Part shown: in pieces, positions 5,347 to 6,360 of the stretch
Position numbering within the stretch: position 1 is the first letter of the stretch
Layout of the letters: each line of letters begins with the position of its first letter
Source: Bacillota bacterium
GTDB lineage: Bacteria; Bacillota_A; Clostridia; Peptostreptococcales; Anaerovoracaceae
Direction of reading: 5' to 3'
Length of the DNA: 6,360 nt
NCBI GenBank assembly: GCA_017457585.1
Contig: JAFTHD010000176.1
Span: 1 to 6,360 of the forward strand
The notes under the pieces: generated by a model
The model's input: only the letters and a program-made list of their open reading frames with translations
Told to the model about the DNA's origin: nothing
The model's database searches: none
Translations under genes and position numbers: made by a program

Positions 5347-6257
5347 CAGTGTGCACCTCCTATTATCTGACTCAAACAATCGATTCCAAGCGCTTCCATG
5401 GTTTCCGGAAGCGTCTCAATGATCTTCTTACATGCGAATGGATCGACCAGGTTCGCCGCTCCGATCTGAACAGCCGATGCTCCCGCCATCATCATCTCGA
5501 TCACCTTCTCGGGGCTGTCTATGCCGCCGATTCCTATGATCGGAAGCTCCACAGCTTCATAGACCTGATAGACCATCCTCAGGGCTACCGGGAAGATGGC
5601 CGGTCCCGAAAATCCGCCCATCCTGTTTGCAATGACAGGCTTCTGATTCTTGATGTCGATTCTCATTCCCAGCATGGTGTTTATGAGGGAAATGCCGTCT
5701 GCTCCGCCCCGCTCCGCTGCCTTTGCAATCTCCGTGATATCGGTCACGTTGGGACTCAATTTGATAAAAACGGGCTTTCCCGTAACTGACTTAACCGCTT
5801 CCGTAACTTCTTTAACAACACCCGGGTCAGTTCCAAAGGCCATGCCCCCGTGGGACACGTTGGGACAGGACACGTTCACCTCAAACCAACCTATCTGGCT
5901 GCAACCGTCAAGCCTTAAGGCCACCTGGGCGTAGTCCTCTACGGAAGCTCCACCTATGTTTGCCATAATAGGTTTATGGAAAACTTCTGCCAGCCTCGGA
6001 AGTTCCTCTGCTAAAACCTGCTTAACGCCCGGATTTTGCAGTCCGATGGAGTTAATGAGGCCTGCCTCGCACTCTGCAATTCTCGGCGTTGGATTGCCGA
6101 ATCTGGGTTCTACGGTGGTACCCTTGAAGCTGAAACTTCCGAGAAGGTTGATGTCGTAAAGCTCTGCAAATTCCCTTCCAAAACCGAAGGTACCACTGGC
6201 CGCCATGACCGGGTTGTCCATTTCAATACCGCAGAGATTCATCTTCGTATCTACCAT
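5346..6257 (-). CDS. pyrD: Dihydroorotate dehydrogenase, class 1B, catalytic subunit
   Basis: This FMN TIM-barrel enzyme oxidises dihydroorotate to orotate and passes electrons through PyrK (FAD, 2Fe-2S) to NAD+, a route that works without oxygen. The 303-residue protein has the class 1 layout: MAASGTFGFG (18-27), SFKGTT with Lys45, NSIGLQNPG (69-77), and the active-site loop NVSCPNVSHGG (128-138). Its base is Cys131; class 2 enzymes have Ser instead. FIKLSPNVTDI with Lys166, NTMLGMRID (193-201), GGFSGPAI (214-221), GIGGI (242-246) and GASAVQIG (259-266) bind FMN and orotate. The adjacent pyrK end makes type 1B the clear choice over type 1A. The ATG at 6257 follows AAGGGGTGA within pyrK and overlaps the pyrK stop region by 7 bases. 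The last codons hold the pyrF ribosome binding site. Confidence 0.97.
   Translation of the reverse strand: MVDTKMNLCGIEMDNPVMAASGTFGFGREFAELYDINLLGSFSFKGTTVEPRFGNPTPRIAECEAGLINSIGLQNPGVKQVLAEELPRLAEVFHKPIMANIGGASVEDYAQVALRLDGCSQIGWFEVNVSCPNVSHGGMAFGTDPGVVKEVTEAVKSVTGKPVFIKLSPNVTDITEIAKAAERGGADGISLINTMLGMRIDIKNQKPVIANRMGGFSGPAIFPVALRMVYQVYEAVELPIIGIGGIDSPEKVIEMMMAGASAVQIGAANLVDPFACKKIIETLPETMEALGIDCLSQIIGGAH
5354..5360 (-). promoter_or_regulatory. Ribosome binding site of pyrF inside the end of pyrD
   Basis: GGAGGTG on the minus strand lies 7 bases before the ATG at 5346, within the Gly-Gly codons near the pyrD C-terminus. It decides the pyrF start in favour of 5346 rather than the upstream in-frame codon at 5379. 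Confidence 0.85.
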
Positions 6258-6360
6258 ATGATTTCACCCCTTTCCATTACCGGGCCTTCCTTGCATATTC
6301 TCTTGTATCCGTAACGGGTTTTACACGAGCAGCCCATGCAGGCGCCGAAGCCACAGCCCA
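6251..6360 (-). CDS. pyrK: Dihydroorotate dehydrogenase electron-transfer subunit, partial (C-terminal end)
   Basis: Only the last 36 codons or so are in the window; the FAD/NAD-binding part lies beyond 6360. The visible tail reads GCGFGACMGCSCKTRYGYK and continues to RICKEGPVMERGEIIW-TAG. The cysteines in C-x4-C-x2-C spacing, with a further Cys twelve residues on, are the ligands expected for the [2Fe-2S] cluster that carries electrons between PyrD FMN and PyrK FAD. An additional Cys sits in CSC, so the exact fourth ligand is not certain. The stop codon lies inside the start of pyrD (7-base overlap), as is common for this pair, which acts as a PyrD2-PyrK2 complex. Confidence 0.9.
   Translation of the reverse strand, partial: GCGFGACMGCSCKTRYGYKRICKEGPVMERGEIIW

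Noticed and set aside
1..6360. Hidden defence system, CRISPR array, tRNA or riboswitch of a known class
   Set aside because: No spaced direct repeats, tRNA-like cloverleaf or known riboswitch core was seen; spacers are short and all long frames are accounted for.

Overview
The window looks like a piece of a low-to-mid-GC anaerobic Bacillota (Clostridia-type) chromosome. This rests on three things: a PyrK-dependent (type 1B) dihydroorotate dehydrogenase, a zinc-binding PyrI regulatory chain close in wording to clostridial PyrI, and strong GGAGG-type ribosome binding sites. The genus cannot be fixed from this sequence. Every gene supported here lies on the minus strand, so transcription runs from position 6360 toward position 1. 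The many plus-strand open frames are shadows of these genes.

Right part (6360 to 2667): the distal part of a de novo UMP operon in the order pyrK (3' end only) - pyrD - pyrF - pyrE - pyrB - pyrI. Genes overlap by 1-7 bases or sit 0-10 bases apart, and ribosome binding sites are embedded in the preceding gene. Together they encode aspartate transcarbamylase (PyrB plus its regulatory chain PyrI), the NAD-linked dihydroorotate dehydrogenase (PyrD plus iron-sulfur subunit PyrK), orotate phosphoribosyltransferase (PyrE) and OMP decarboxylase (PyrF). Carbamoyl-phosphate synthase, dihydroorotase, the operon promoter and any attenuator are not in the window. The main anomaly is pyrI: its frame is intact over 138 codons except for one in-frame TAG at codon 46, followed directly by ATG.

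Middle (2666 to 1121): a 118-base spacer with a possible promoter and two mutually exclusive small hairpins, then an AGCS-family sodium:alanine/glycine symporter of 475 residues.

Left part (1120 to 1): a 191-base spacer holding two hairpins and a good extended -10 promoter. It leads into the first 309 codons of an IS1182-type DDE transposase that runs off the window edge. The distal hairpin lies between the pyr/symporter transcripts and the transposase and could insulate one from the other. No RNA gene, CRISPR array or defence system was recognised. Apart from the interrupted pyrI and the IS junction, this is an ordinary metabolic region.
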